Shown here: positions 48,001-55,585 of the stretch, piece by piece | How the letters are laid out: each line of letters starts with the position of its first letter | Numbering within the stretch: the first letter of the stretch is position 1 | Assembly: GCA_018780365.1 (NCBI GenBank) | Contig: JADMJR010000027.1 | Coordinates: 1-64,000 of the forward strand | DNA from: Acidovorax sp. | Lineage (GTDB): Bacteria; Pseudomonadota; Gammaproteobacteria; Burkholderiales; Burkholderiaceae_C | Direction: 5' to 3' | DNA length: 64,000 bases | Program-made: the position numbers and the translations under genes | The notes under the pieces: model-generated | What the model was told of the DNA's origin: nothing | The model's database searches: none | Seen by the model: only the letters and a program-made list of their open reading frames with translations

Positions 48001-48119
48001 CGCGAGTGTTGCTGGGCCCATTCAATTTCTTCGGGCCGCGGTGTGAAGGACCCCTGCAAGTCCTTGAGCGTCAACGTTCGAGGAAATCGAGGGTACGCAG
48101 TACGTTCAATGCTCGCCAT
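45078..48119 (-). CDS. tnpA: Tn3-family transposase of a second, nested transposon
   Basis: A 1013-aa transposase from ATG 48119 (start of MASIERTAYPRFPR). Seen: DDE residues D684 (AADGTQ), D750 (ADTVYSDT) and E886 (NKIESYHAF), then WLDFGGDVINENDPNEQQK. It is clearly a different transposase from that at 16356. Two fragments of a close relative lie at 21309-22711. No clear inverted repeats were found for this second element, so its borders are unknown. The frame is complete. Confidence 0.93.
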   Translation of the reverse strand: MASIERTAYPRFPRTLTLKDLQGSFTPRPEEIEWAQQHSRTPERRLAILVLLKCFEFLRHFPALDAIPAEVIEHVSATLGVAPTDKIEFASLATLYRHHKAIRELLGVKPYTDGQTRTLAIQIAQQVACVVETRVDIINITIEELVRLGYELPVFRTLDEISEQAHSAAEAALNERINQRLSLAQRTWLDQLLESELPARRTLYNQIKKSAKKASRKHLDLLLDQLTWLESLPDSDTLLDGVPVTKLNYMAGMASALDAGDMKDLLPAKRYALILALIRQMRVRARDDVAEMFIRRIGAIHKTAREELQVIQARQRELSEELVATLEQVLEILAENLDDASTGQRVRDLLAPHGNLDQLTMDCEAIRVWSGGNHLPLVWKAFSSWRAAMFRMAKALRFEAATQDRSLLDALQVVLANEHRKVEWIEDDLALTFASERWRKLVRRSHGLGHPTNRRYLEVCVFSYLCGDLRSGDVCIEGSESFADYRLQLLPWKECEALLPTCCDRIGIPATAGDFVDGLKQLLTETAKKIDDELPQHAGDVVIGANGEPTLRRVVAREVPASAIALHAAIENRTAPRNLLDVLANIEHWTGFTRNFGPQSGDDPKLRNARERYLLTVFAMGCNLGPNQAARHLSNGVTPHQLSYANQRHMSLDQLDNACRDLTELYLRLELPKLWGEGKKVAADGTQHDFYDQNLLVGMHFRYRRMGAVAYRHVADNYIAVFRHFIPPGVLEAVYVIEGLMKAGLSVQADTVYSDTHGQSETVFAFTHLAGIQLMPRIRNWKDLRFYRPEKGMRFRHIDRLFSDVVDWKLIRDHWRDLMQVSISIQAGKKIASPMLLRKLSQEGRHNRLFAAARELGRVLRTVYLLRWISSKEMRQEVSATTNKIESYHAFTKWLDFGGDVINENDPNEQQKRVRFIDLVASSVILQNTVDMMRVLQEMYADGEPVSAADVEYLSPYMTSGIKRFGNYHLDLKRPPEPWVKESQFREAAKRARAAAAAVAAEGQRAGQKGAGA

Positions 48120-48227
48120 GGCGCAAAACTCCCACAAGGCAGGGTGTTGGTCTGAGCACACAGCGTATCCGATAGCGCCGACAGCCTGCTCAATTGAAGC
48201 GCGAAGGACGTCCTGGCTGAGCAGAGG

Positions 48228-48662
48228 CTACCAAAATGCCCGTTTGTCGATGCGCGACAGAAGCGACGCGAGTACAACCAGCGACTCGCCATCGACGTTG
48301 ACCGGCGTGCCGCCAGCGCCCGTCGACATCGCGCCATTGGAGCGCTCCCTGGCTCTGGCCATGACCTGATCCACCAAGCTGATCCTCGGAACGAGCACGT
48401 AGCGCACCTCGCAATTCAACCCATTTGCGATTTTGGCCAGCGTGTTGAGGGAAATCGAGCCATCGGCTTCCGATTGCTCAAGTTTCCGCACGCCCTGCTG
48501 AGAGATGCCGATACGGCGACCCAAGGTCTCAGAGTTCATGCCAAGCGCCAGGCGCACAGTCTTCACCCACCCGCACCTGGGCGAGCCAAAACCCTGCAGC
48601 TTCGCGAGTTCGCGAAACTGGCTGTCGAGCTCAACCAAACGGGGAATATCCAATCGACTCAT
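48228..48662 (-). CDS. Mobile mystery protein A-like Xre regulator
   Basis: A 144-aa DNA-binding protein. Seen: MSRLDIPRLVELDSQFREL, GWVKTVRLALGMNSETLGRR, IGISQQGVRKLEQSEADGSI (helix-turn-helix) and LNCEVRYVLVPR. This pattern fits the mobile mystery protein A family, which is usually paired with protein B, a Fic-domain protein, in a toxin-antitoxin-like pair on mobile elements. No Fic partner adjoins it here. ATG 48662 is preferred to the further upstream start. Confidence 0.8.
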   Translation of the reverse strand: MSRLDIPRLVELDSQFRELAKLQGFGSPRCGWVKTVRLALGMNSETLGRRIGISQQGVRKLEQSEADGSISLNTLAKIANGLNCEVRYVLVPRISLVDQVMARARERSNGAMSTGAGGTPVNVDGESLVVLASLLSRIDKRAFW

Positions 48663-48847
48663 CAGGGGCGGGTGGGTGCGAAAGTTCAAGACAACGCTAT
48701 GGTTGCGCGCATGTCGCAGCAAGGCAACCGGGAGCTTTCGATTTGCGCAGGACCGTCTTCAAAAGCGGCCCACACAGAGAAAGTTCAGCTATCTTCGCAC
48801 GCTCAGTCCCAAACAGGACCAACTAGTCCCCTAAATATTTGACGAGT

Positions 48848-49312
48848 ATGTTGCAGTTAGACAAAGAACAGATCGGCCATTTCAGCGAGATAGACCTGGA
48901 AGAAATCCTTCAAACCGGTGGCTTTGACGCGATCCTTCCAAGAAGCCTCAGCGACGGCCAATTGGTGTGTGTTTCAGATCAACTTCGGGCCATGCTGTGG
49001 GGCGAAGGCGCAAGAGAGCCCAACGGGGAACCCAATGCAGCGATCGCGATGGCGTTGCTGTTGATAGCAAAGGCACATCCGTCGCCTCCCATCAATGGCG
49101 AACTCACTTTTGAAGGCAGCCTTGAGCAGTTACGCGACGTGATGATGGTGCTCAGCATGGCCGCAGACCGCGAGATCGTGAACAGACTGCTCAATCGCCC
49201 CAACGACGACGAATCGTTGTCCATGCTCACAGGAATTGAAGCCATCATGGTCGGAGAAAGTTCTCCATCGCAGGCACCAAGGGCTAGGCGACGTCCTCAG
49301 GCAGCAGTGTAG
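48848..49312 (+). CDS. Hypothetical protein in the accessory island
   Basis: A 154-aa acidic protein that I do not recognise. Seen: DLEEILQTGGFDAILPRSLS, ITFEG-like strands (ELTFEGSLEQLRDVMMVLSM) and a basic tail ARRRPQAAV. No signal or membrane segment. Its 3' end overlaps the convergent Xre gene by 29 bases. The start may be ATG 48848. Confidence 0.6.
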   Translation: MLQLDKEQIGHFSEIDLEEILQTGGFDAILPRSLSDGQLVCVSDQLRAMLWGEGAREPNGEPNAAIAMALLLIAKAHPSPPINGELTFEGSLEQLRDVMMVLSMAADREIVNRLLNRPNDDESLSMLTGIEAIMVGESSPSQAPRARRRPQAAV

Positions 49313-49595
49313 AGAGATCGGTCCGAACGGACTTCAACACCTTCTCAATCGATGCTGCATCGAATCTGCGCGCGTATGCCACGGCAAGGAGAGTCATCGG
49401 ATGAACCTGCAGGCCTTCCGCGAGGTGCTCCACCATGCCAATGCTGGGGAGCTGCTCGCCCTGCTCGAGACGCCCGATGTGCCGCCGGCTGATCGCCGGT
49501 GTCAGATCCTCCTGCGTGAAGCCGCGTGCGGTGCGCAGCTCCTTGAGCGCGCGACCGACAGCAGCTTTCGGTGGATCTGACTTTCGAGTTGGCAT
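49284..49595 (-). CDS. Xre-family transcriptional regulator
   Basis: A 103-aa protein made mostly of one Cro/CI-type helix-turn-helix: GRALKELRTARGFTQEDLTP, ISRRHIGRLEQGEQLPS, IGMVEHLAEGLQVHPMTLL. It probably controls its own island. It is divergent from the unknown gene at 49833 and convergent with that at 48848. Confidence 0.85.
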   Translation of the reverse strand: MPTRKSDPPKAAVGRALKELRTARGFTQEDLTPAISRRHIGRLEQGEQLPSIGMVEHLAEGLQVHPMTLLAVAYARRFDAASIEKVLKSVRTDLSTLLPEDVA

Positions 49596-49832
49596 TCACT
49601 CGATTTCCGCCGATAGCGACTTAAAAGACCACGTCTAACTAGTCGCATTTTGCTGTAAATCTGATGATTTCCATTTACGAATGGCTGCCGCAAAGTCCCC
49701 AAGCCAGTGTCTATCAGCCTTGGACTGACCCTCGATCTGGATAAGCACGTCTGCATCGCACTGCAGCGAACCCACCGCAAACGGCTAACCGCAGCCTGTT
49801 TGCCTATCCGATCAAAAACAAGGTACTGCATC

Positions 49833-50213
49833 GTGCAGATTCAATTTCTCAATGAGCGTCCCGCCCCCGATGTTCAAGTTCAGCCCGAGGTCCAACTGGA
49901 CCATTGGCGAATCCTTCAACGTGGAAACGGGACGCTGCACATCGTCGCGATGCTGGGCCCCACGACACTCAGAGTTACTTCGGCATTGGCTGCCATCGAT
50001 CTTGCGAGCGCAATGGTCAAGACGGGATCAGGTCGCAACTATCACCTGGCAGCAGCTCCTGAAGAAGATGAGGACCTGCGGATGTTGATGGAACTGCGTG
50101 GTAAGCATGCCATCGGGACGATTTCGGATGATGTGAGCGATGTTGTTTGGCACGCGGTATCTGCAGGCTCTTGGCCAGACCAAGGCGGCGGGCTGCTGCC
50201 ACCCTGGCAATAG
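49833..50213 (+). CDS. Hypothetical protein, start uncertain
   Basis: About 126 residues with VQLDHWRILQRGNGTLHIVA and RVTSALAAIDLASAMVKTGS, then DDVSDVVWHAVSAGSWPDQG. The pattern recalls small uncharacterised proteins found beside Xre genes (W-R-V-L, R-V-T-S-A, T-R-S-G-R), with no known function. GTG 49833 is the likeliest start; the frame is open upstream to 49707. Confidence 0.55.
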   Translation: MQIQFLNERPAPDVQVQPEVQLDHWRILQRGNGTLHIVAMLGPTTLRVTSALAAIDLASAMVKTGSGRNYHLAAAPEEDEDLRMLMELRGKHAIGTISDDVSDVVWHAVSAGSWPDQGGGLLPPWQ

Positions 50214-50235
50214 TTGTGCTTCCTTACTGCGCACT

Positions 50236-50895
50236 ATGGATTTCAACGACGCACTGAAGCTATTTCAGCGCACTCTGGCCACGGAGCGATCCCGGCCCGA
50301 TGTGCACGCAGGGATGCTGGAACTGGCCAGGCCCGACACCATCAACGAGGCCAGCTCTCAGGTCGTGAATGCCCTGACCCGCGGTGAGCGGGTATGGATG
50401 ACGTCCGATCTGCACCTGGGCCACACGAACGTGATCGAGTACAGCAAGCGTCCCTTTTTCGACGCCATGCAGATGAACGAGCACCTCATCACCCAGATCC
50501 AGAAGGTCAAGGACGACGAATGGCTGCTGATTCTCGGAGACCTGGCCATGGGCGACCACGACGAGGCCATGGAATGGATCCGGCGCCTCCCGGGTCGCAA
50601 GGTCCTGGTGCTTGGAAACCATGACCTCAAGCGCAATGGCAAATGCCTATACGCCAGGGAGCGCGCACCGCACGGACGGCAGCCGCTGTTCGAAGCAGTG
50701 GTCCCCTTTCTGTTCTGGCGGGACATGCTGGGCCGGACCGTGTTCGCGAGCCACTACCCGGCGACCGTAGATCATCCCTTTCGGCGGCTCGTGAACTACC
50801 ACGGCCACTTGCACCGCAACGTGCTGGCTCCCACTGAAATCACCCATTTTGTGAATGTGGGCTGGGACGTCACCCAAGGATTGTTATGCCTTTGA
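50236..50895 (+). CDS. Calcineurin-like metallophosphoesterase 1
   Basis: A 219-aa metallophosphoesterase. Seen, in order: WMTSDLHLGHTNVIEY (DxH), LLILGDLAMGD (GD), VLVLGNHDLK (GNHD), FASHYPAT (H) and NYHGHLHRN (GHxH), the full set of metal ligands. Substrate (nucleotide, nucleic acid or protein) is unknown. Its stop overlaps the next small gene by 10 bases, and a second metallophosphoesterase follows, so they form an operon. Confidence 0.9.
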   Translation: MDFNDALKLFQRTLATERSRPDVHAGMLELARPDTINEASSQVVNALTRGERVWMTSDLHLGHTNVIEYSKRPFFDAMQMNEHLITQIQKVKDDEWLLILGDLAMGDHDEAMEWIRRLPGRKVLVLGNHDLKRNGKCLYARERAPHGRQPLFEAVVPFLFWRDMLGRTVFASHYPATVDHPFRRLVNYHGHLHRNVLAPTEITHFVNVGWDVTQGLLCL

Positions 50896-51176
50896 ACCCT
50901 CAATCCTTCAGTAAGCGATTCGAGCCCGAGCGCAGAGCGCACATCGACAGTCGCAACCGCATCCCCTTGCCGCCGGGCATGGGTTGGAAGGTGGGAGCCC
51001 GCGTGTACTTCTCGCTTGCCAGGAGTAGCGCTGACGGGGACGAACCACCAGAGTTCGTGATCACAACCAAACCAAGGATGCTGCTGAAAGGGAGATTGGT
51101 TTCCGCACGCATTCAGCGCGCTGGCTTCGCGCCGACGGCCAGAGCGCGCAAGAAGCCCCGCCGCTGTTGGCCATGA
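50886..51176 (+). CDS. Small basic hypothetical protein between two phosphoesterases
   Basis: A 96-aa protein rich in Arg and Lys with SRNRIPLPPGMGWKVGARVY and FVITTKPRMLLKGRL. A short beta-rich, AbrB-like fold is imaginable but not supported. Overlap with the upstream phosphoesterase gene argues that it is real and functionally linked. Confidence 0.6.
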   Translation: MPLNPQSFSKRFEPERRAHIDSRNRIPLPPGMGWKVGARVYFSLARSSADGDEPPEFVITTKPRMLLKGRLVSARIQRAGFAPTARARKKPRRCWP

Positions 51177-51204
51177 GTCCGCGCAACGCCTACACGGAGC
51201 CTCA

Positions 51205-52005
51205 ATGAAACTGCTCGTTTACTCGGACCTGCACCTGGACCTGTGTCCCTTCAAGCTGCAGCTGGACCCGGACTTTCTCAAAACCGTCGACGTGGTCGTG
51301 CTGGCAGGTGACACCACCGAAGGCACGGGCGGGCTTCGCTGGGCGCGTGAGACCTTTCCGGACAAGCCCATCATCTACGTGGACGGCAACCATGAGTTCT
51401 ACAGCCAACATTGGGATAAGCACATTGATGTGATGCGCAAGCTGGCCCAGGATCACGAAGTCCACTACCTGGAGAACGATGCCGCTTTGATCGGCGGTGT
51501 GCGGTTTCTGGGGTGCACGCTCTGGACGGACTACGCGCTGCACGGCGCCGAAGAGAAGTTGATGGCGATGAACACGGCGCGGCATCGCATGAGCGACTAC
51601 TCGCGAATCAAAATCACTCGGCCGCAGGAGATGTACTGGCAGCAGCGCAAACACCGTCTGTTTCCAGCGATGGCCGCGCGCCGGCATGACGCCAGCCGGC
51701 AGTGGCTGGAGGAGCAACTGGGCCTGGGTGATTCCGAGAACACGGTGGTGGTCACCCACCATGCACCGCATCCGCGATCAATCCCGCAGGGGTTTGAAGG
51801 GCACCCGCTGTCACCTTGTTACGCGAGCGACTTGGACGCGCTGATGGGAAAGGCCGGCACCTGGATCCATGGGCACATCCATGAGAGCCTGGACTACCAA
51901 GTGCGGGGGACCCGGATCGTCACCAATCCCAGGGGGTACAGGCTCCGGGGCGGTGGCATGCAGAACCCGGAGTTCCGGGCGGATTTCTGTGTGGATGTGG
52001 ACTGA
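51205..52005 (+). CDS. Calcineurin-like metallophosphoesterase 2
   Basis: A 266-aa metallophosphoesterase distinct from the one at 50236. Seen: LLVYSDLHLDL, VVLAGDTTEGTGG, IYVDGNHEFYS, VVVTHHAPHPRS and WIHGHIHESLDY, a complete metal-site set. The family includes phosphodiesterases and nucleases; the substrate is unknown. It lies 28 bases after the small basic gene. Confidence 0.92.
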   Translation: MKLLVYSDLHLDLCPFKLQLDPDFLKTVDVVVLAGDTTEGTGGLRWARETFPDKPIIYVDGNHEFYSQHWDKHIDVMRKLAQDHEVHYLENDAALIGGVRFLGCTLWTDYALHGAEEKLMAMNTARHRMSDYSRIKITRPQEMYWQQRKHRLFPAMAARRHDASRQWLEEQLGLGDSENTVVVTHHAPHPRSIPQGFEGHPLSPCYASDLDALMGKAGTWIHGHIHESLDYQVRGTRIVTNPRGYRLRGGGMQNPEFRADFCVDVD

Positions 52006-52111
52006 ACGCAGCTGCTACGCGTCTGGAGGCACGCGAAGTGCTCATCACCGATGGCGTACTTGCCGGCGCCACTTGCGCAATCGCAATGAGATTATTTAAA
52101 GGATCATCGAC

Positions 52112-52741
52112 ATGAGCATCAAGCCAATCATCGCCCTGGATGCGGATGGGGTGCTGCTTGACTATGGCCTGGCCTATGCCTCGGTCTGGGAGCGGGCATT
52201 TGGCCAGCGGCCCGTCGAGCGGGACAAGGACGCATATTTCCCGTTTAACCGCTGGGCGGTTGAGTTTCTGGACGGGGATCGCCTGGCAGCATTGCGGGCC
52301 TGCATGGACGAGCGGTTCTGGTCTTGCGTGCCACCCTTGGAGCGAGCTGTTGATGCCTGTGATCGGCTTCACGATGCGGGCTTCGAGCTGGTCTGTGTCT
52401 CGGCTCTGTCCCCGCAGTTCGAAGCGGCGCGCCTTAGGAACCTGCGGGATGCGGGGTTTCCGATCGAGCGCGTGATCGCCACGGGAGTCGCTGCAGGGGC
52501 GCGAAGCCCGAAGGCTGATGCGATTGAACAACTTGGGCCAGTGGTGTTCATTGATGACTTCCTGCCGTACTTTCGTGGGATCGCACCTAGCGTCCATCGC
52601 GCACTGATCTGCCGCGGTCCGAACGGAAGCCCCAATGTCGGACCAGAACTCGATCACATCCATTCCTTGCACGCTAATCTGTGGGAGTTCAGCGAGTGGA
52701 TGCGGGTCTCTGGCCGCTTACTGCCGTCGAGGGCGGGGTAG
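52112..52741 (+). CDS. HAD-superfamily hydrolase
   Basis: A 209-aa HAD protein. Seen: ALDADGVLLDYGLAYASVWE (motif I, nucleophile D-x-D), FELVCVSALS (motif II), KADAIEQLG and VVFIDDFLPYF (motif IV). Likely a small-molecule phosphatase. It follows the two phosphoesterases on the same strand, so the island encodes three phosphate-ester hydrolases together. Confidence 0.88.
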   Translation: MSIKPIIALDADGVLLDYGLAYASVWERAFGQRPVERDKDAYFPFNRWAVEFLDGDRLAALRACMDERFWSCVPPLERAVDACDRLHDAGFELVCVSALSPQFEAARLRNLRDAGFPIERVIATGVAAGARSPKADAIEQLGPVVFIDDFLPYFRGIAPSVHRALICRGPNGSPNVGPELDHIHSLHANLWEFSEWMRVSGRLLPSRAG

Positions 52742-52846
52742 ATCCCTGTGGCGTACCGCGCCCCAATGCAATTGGCCTGCAGTCTGGCAGTTGCATCAGA
52801 GGTGAATGCCGTCAAGCCTCAGTAATCCGCAGCAAGCTGACAAGGA

Positions 52847-53818
52847 TCAGCCGATATCGCGGGCACTTTTCTGCGCAAAGTAGAACCACTCGTTGCCTGG
52901 CAACGCACCTGGGTTGGGGAACACGACGAAGCCGTCGGCGGGAGCCGCCACGGCACGGCCATCGTGTCGTTGCCCGATAAGCTGCCCAGCCACCACGGGG
53001 TCAAAGCTCTTCCATGGCTGAGTGAAGCGGTCATTCTCATGCTCGCGATCCACCACATCCTCCAAGCGCAGGACCTGAAAATCCGAAGCCGGCGGTTTCA
53101 GCGCGAAGGATGCCAGCCCAAGTAGCGCGAGCGTCTGGCGGATCGCACGATAGGCCACGCCCACTGCCTGCGGGTCGTCATGCTGCCCGCATTCCAGCGT
53201 CACTCCATAGCCACCACGCGAGCGCATGTATTCGGACGTGCCAATGCCATAACCCGTGTCCAGCAGACCTGCGTTGGCAGACCTTTGGGACTGCTGTCGC
53301 CGCTGAACGCCGCGGGCATACACGTCCATCCAGCCTTCCACCACTCGCCGAGGCCCAAGGTGCGCGACCAGCCGCTCCTCTTGCGGTGAATGCTGAAACG
53401 GCTCAAGGGTGCCGGTGTTGTTGGTGGGGCCCACCATGGTGAAGGGCTGTCCCGGGGTGTGAAACGAATGCAGGTCGAGCAATACGTCGTGCGCGTCCAG
53501 CAAGGGGCACAGGACGTTGGCGATCTGGTCCTCGTAGTCGACCGGCTCTGCGCTGACGCGCAGATTGCGGTTGAGGTTGCGATCCCCTTGCCGGGTGCGC
53601 TGCTGATAGGCGTAGGGATTCGTCACCGGCACCATCGTGAGGACGCCGCGTTCGATGCCAAAGGCGCCGGCCGCCAGTTCGTCCACGACCTGTGCAATTG
53701 CCTGGGCACCGCATCGCTCGTTGCCATGTACTGCACCAAGGACCACGACCCGCGGCCCTGGCTTCAGTGCCATGAATTGGTGAACGTGAAGAAATGACGG
53801 GCGAGTCGAAGAAGTCAT
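52847..53818 (-). CDS. Succinylglutamate desuccinylase/aspartoacylase-like (M14) enzyme
   Basis: A 323-aa zinc hydrolase of the M14 family, aspartoacylase/AstE branch. Seen: VVVLGAVHGNERCGAQAIAQ (zinc H and E), GDRNLNRNLR (substrate Arg/Asn), LLDLHSFHTPG (third zinc ligand) and YGVTLECGQHDD (catalytic Glu). It should deacylate an N-acyl amino acid or related amide. It is convergent with the HAD gene. ATG 53818 is used; an in-frame start at 53842 also exists. Confidence 0.87.
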   Translation of the reverse strand: MTSSTRPSFLHVHQFMALKPGPRVVVLGAVHGNERCGAQAIAQVVDELAAGAFGIERGVLTMVPVTNPYAYQQRTRQGDRNLNRNLRVSAEPVDYEDQIANVLCPLLDAHDVLLDLHSFHTPGQPFTMVGPTNNTGTLEPFQHSPQEERLVAHLGPRRVVEGWMDVYARGVQRRQQSQRSANAGLLDTGYGIGTSEYMRSRGGYGVTLECGQHDDPQAVGVAYRAIRQTLALLGLASFALKPPASDFQVLRLEDVVDREHENDRFTQPWKSFDPVVAGQLIGQRHDGRAVAAPADGFVVFPNPGALPGNEWFYFAQKSARDIG

Positions 53819-53889
53819 GGGAGTTGGCAATCTGGTGCGCAAATTGAGATGGGTGCAAATGTCTTACGTCACGACCGGCACTTTGTCAA

Positions 53890-53913
53890 ACCCTACAGGG
53901 GGTGGAGGGTCAA
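53890..53913 (-). promoter_or_regulatory. MerR-type operator-like dyad
   Basis: ACCCTACA and TGGAGGGT flank five G residues, with TTGACC next to it on the minus strand. This layout recalls MerR/CueR-family promoters. No MerR gene or metal-transport gene adjoins it, so it may be a relic of a lost cassette. Confidence 0.3.
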
Positions 53914-54039
53914 GTCTGCAAACCGGTATAGGGCAGAGCCATTCCAAGGTTCGCCGGCATCCTTGGTCCATTGGGTTCACGAAGCGGGAGACCCCCAGTA
54001 GGGTTTTGCATCCGCGAGTCGTGACAGGAGACTCATCTC

Positions 54040-54276
54040 ATGGACAAAAAACACTACTTCCGTCGACTGCAGCGGCTCGCAAAGGCCTTCGGCAAGCCTT
54101 TCTGCCTGGCCATTGCTGCAACCCTTGTTCTGGCCGGAGTAGCCCTTTGCCTGGGGCACTCGGTTGAGTTCTCCGTTTCTCTGTTCAACGGCGTGCAGTT
54201 TTCCGCCCAAGTCCCGATCACCGTGTCGGCACCTGCCGCCGAGCAGCGCAAGTCACATCCGCCCGCAGGCCGCTAA
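54040..54276 (+). CDS. Small single-span membrane protein
   Basis: A 78-aa protein with a basic N-terminus ([19 protein letters not shown]), one membrane segment ([19 protein letters not shown]) and a short polar tail. A likely ribosome-binding site ACAGGAG lies upstream (54024-54030). No family is recognised. It ends at the start of an arsB remnant. Confidence 0.5.
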   Translation: MDKKHYFRRLQRLAKAFGKPFCLAIAATLVLAGVALCLGHSVEFSVSLFNGVQFSAQVPITVSAPAAEQRKSHPPAGR

Positions 54277-54469
54277 AAATGATGTGATTGGCAGCGACCT
54301 GGGGCCCAAGATCACGCCCATTGGCTCGCTGGCCACTTTGCTGTGGCTGCATGTGCTGGCGCGCAAGGGCATCCGCATCAGTTGGGCTTACTGCTTCCGG
54401 GTGGGGCGGTCACCACGGTGCCAGTGCTGATTACCCTCGCGACGCTGACATTGAGGCTGTCAGCACGCT
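54274..54469 (+). pseudogene. arsB: arsB, C-terminal remnant
   Basis: The reading [20 protein letters not shown] then [20 protein letters not shown] is the unmistakable C-terminal part of the ArsB arsenite/antimonite membrane pump. A frameshift in a G run near 54406 separates the last part (VTTVPV, LTLRLSAR). About 85% of the gene is missing. It faces the ACR3/SBF-like permease gene tail to tail. Confidence 0.85.
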
Positions 54470-54495
54470 AGCCGAATGCCATCTCGCATCGCCTT

Positions 54496-55446
54496 TCAGC
54501 TCAGTTTTCGCAACACACGCACGTAGACAAGTTCAGCCAAGAGTTCCACCAGTGTCTGCGTGACGATGACCGCCGGCAGGATCGGTATCGCACCAGGCAC
54601 CGCCAACGTGAGGGGCAGCACCACCAGTGAGTTGCGGGTGCTGGCGCTGAAGGCCACCGCGCGCCCGGCTTCAGGGGCCAGTTTGAAGGCCCTCGCTACC
54701 AACCAGCCAATCAGCGGCGCCAGGATCGCAAACGCGACGTAGACAGGCACAACGGCAAGCGCAGACCCGGTCGCTGGTCCCAGCTGCGGAAAGACAGCCG
54801 CGATCACGATGAACAACACCAGCGCGGTCGATGGGACGGGCAGCAGACCAAGAAGCGCCGAGGCCCTTGCACCACGTTCGCTTTTGGCTGCCCACACCTG
54901 GGTCACACCAGCCAGCACCAGCGGAACAGCAATCAGCCACAGGAACGCGTGGATAAAAGGGCCCGCCTTGACGAGGCGCGCAGCGTCCTCACCTAGGAAC
55001 AAGCCCAGGTACCCGGGCAGCAGAATCATCTGCGCGATGAGCAAGGTGGGTGTCGCAGCCAGCAGCAGGCGTGAATCGGCTCGGCCCAGATGGGCAAACG
55101 TCACCACGTAGTCAATGCACGGCGTGAGCAGCACCAGCAGCACGCCCAGCCGAAGCATAGGATCGGCCGGCAGGAACTGGATCAGCCCTGCGACCAGCAG
55201 CGGGATGACGACGAAATTGGCGACCAGCAGTGCGCCAAGAAACCGCACCTGGCCAAACGCACGCCGCAGCTCTGCGACCGGGACCTGCAGGAAGGTGACG
55301 TACAGCATCAGCGCGAGGGCCGGGTTGATGGCACCTTCGAGCACTGCCGTGCCGGGAATCACCAAGGCGACGACCGTGGCAACGACCACGGCCACGAAGT
55401 AGATCGAAATCTGGTGCCTCTCAAGGGCATCTCTGGTGTTCTGCAT
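54496..55446 (-). CDS. ACR3/bile acid:sodium symporter-like arsenic-resistance permease
   Basis: A 316-aa integral membrane protein with about ten hydrophobic segments, annotated in related genomes as arsenic resistance protein. Seen: INPALALMLYVTFLQVPVAE, LLTPCIDYVVTFAHLGRADS (a cysteine in the position class of the ACR3 TM4 cysteine), and FSASTRNSLVVLPLTLAVPG. Arsenite export is plausible from family and the adjacent arsB remnant, but no arsR or arsC is nearby and the substrate is not proven. ATG 55446 is chosen because the frame upstream has no membrane-protein character. Confidence 0.8.
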   Translation of the reverse strand: MQNTRDALERHQISIYFVAVVVATVVALVIPGTAVLEGAINPALALMLYVTFLQVPVAELRRAFGQVRFLGALLVANFVVIPLLVAGLIQFLPADPMLRLGVLLVLLTPCIDYVVTFAHLGRADSRLLLAATPTLLIAQMILLPGYLGLFLGEDAARLVKAGPFIHAFLWLIAVPLVLAGVTQVWAAKSERGARASALLGLLPVPSTALVLFIVIAAVFPQLGPATGSALAVVPVYVAFAILAPLIGWLVARAFKLAPEAGRAVAFSASTRNSLVVLPLTLAVPGAIPILPAVIVTQTLVELLAELVYVRVLRKLS

Positions 55447-55585
55447 ACGCAATGGTTCTCGGGTCAAGCTTGGCAAAGGTGTCTGCTGCAGGACAGGCGT
55501 TCGCGCAGCGGCCGTAGTATCGCAATGCCAGGCAAAGCCTTTCTGCAATGCCCGTACGCGCAAGCCCGATCCTGCATGGATGGCG

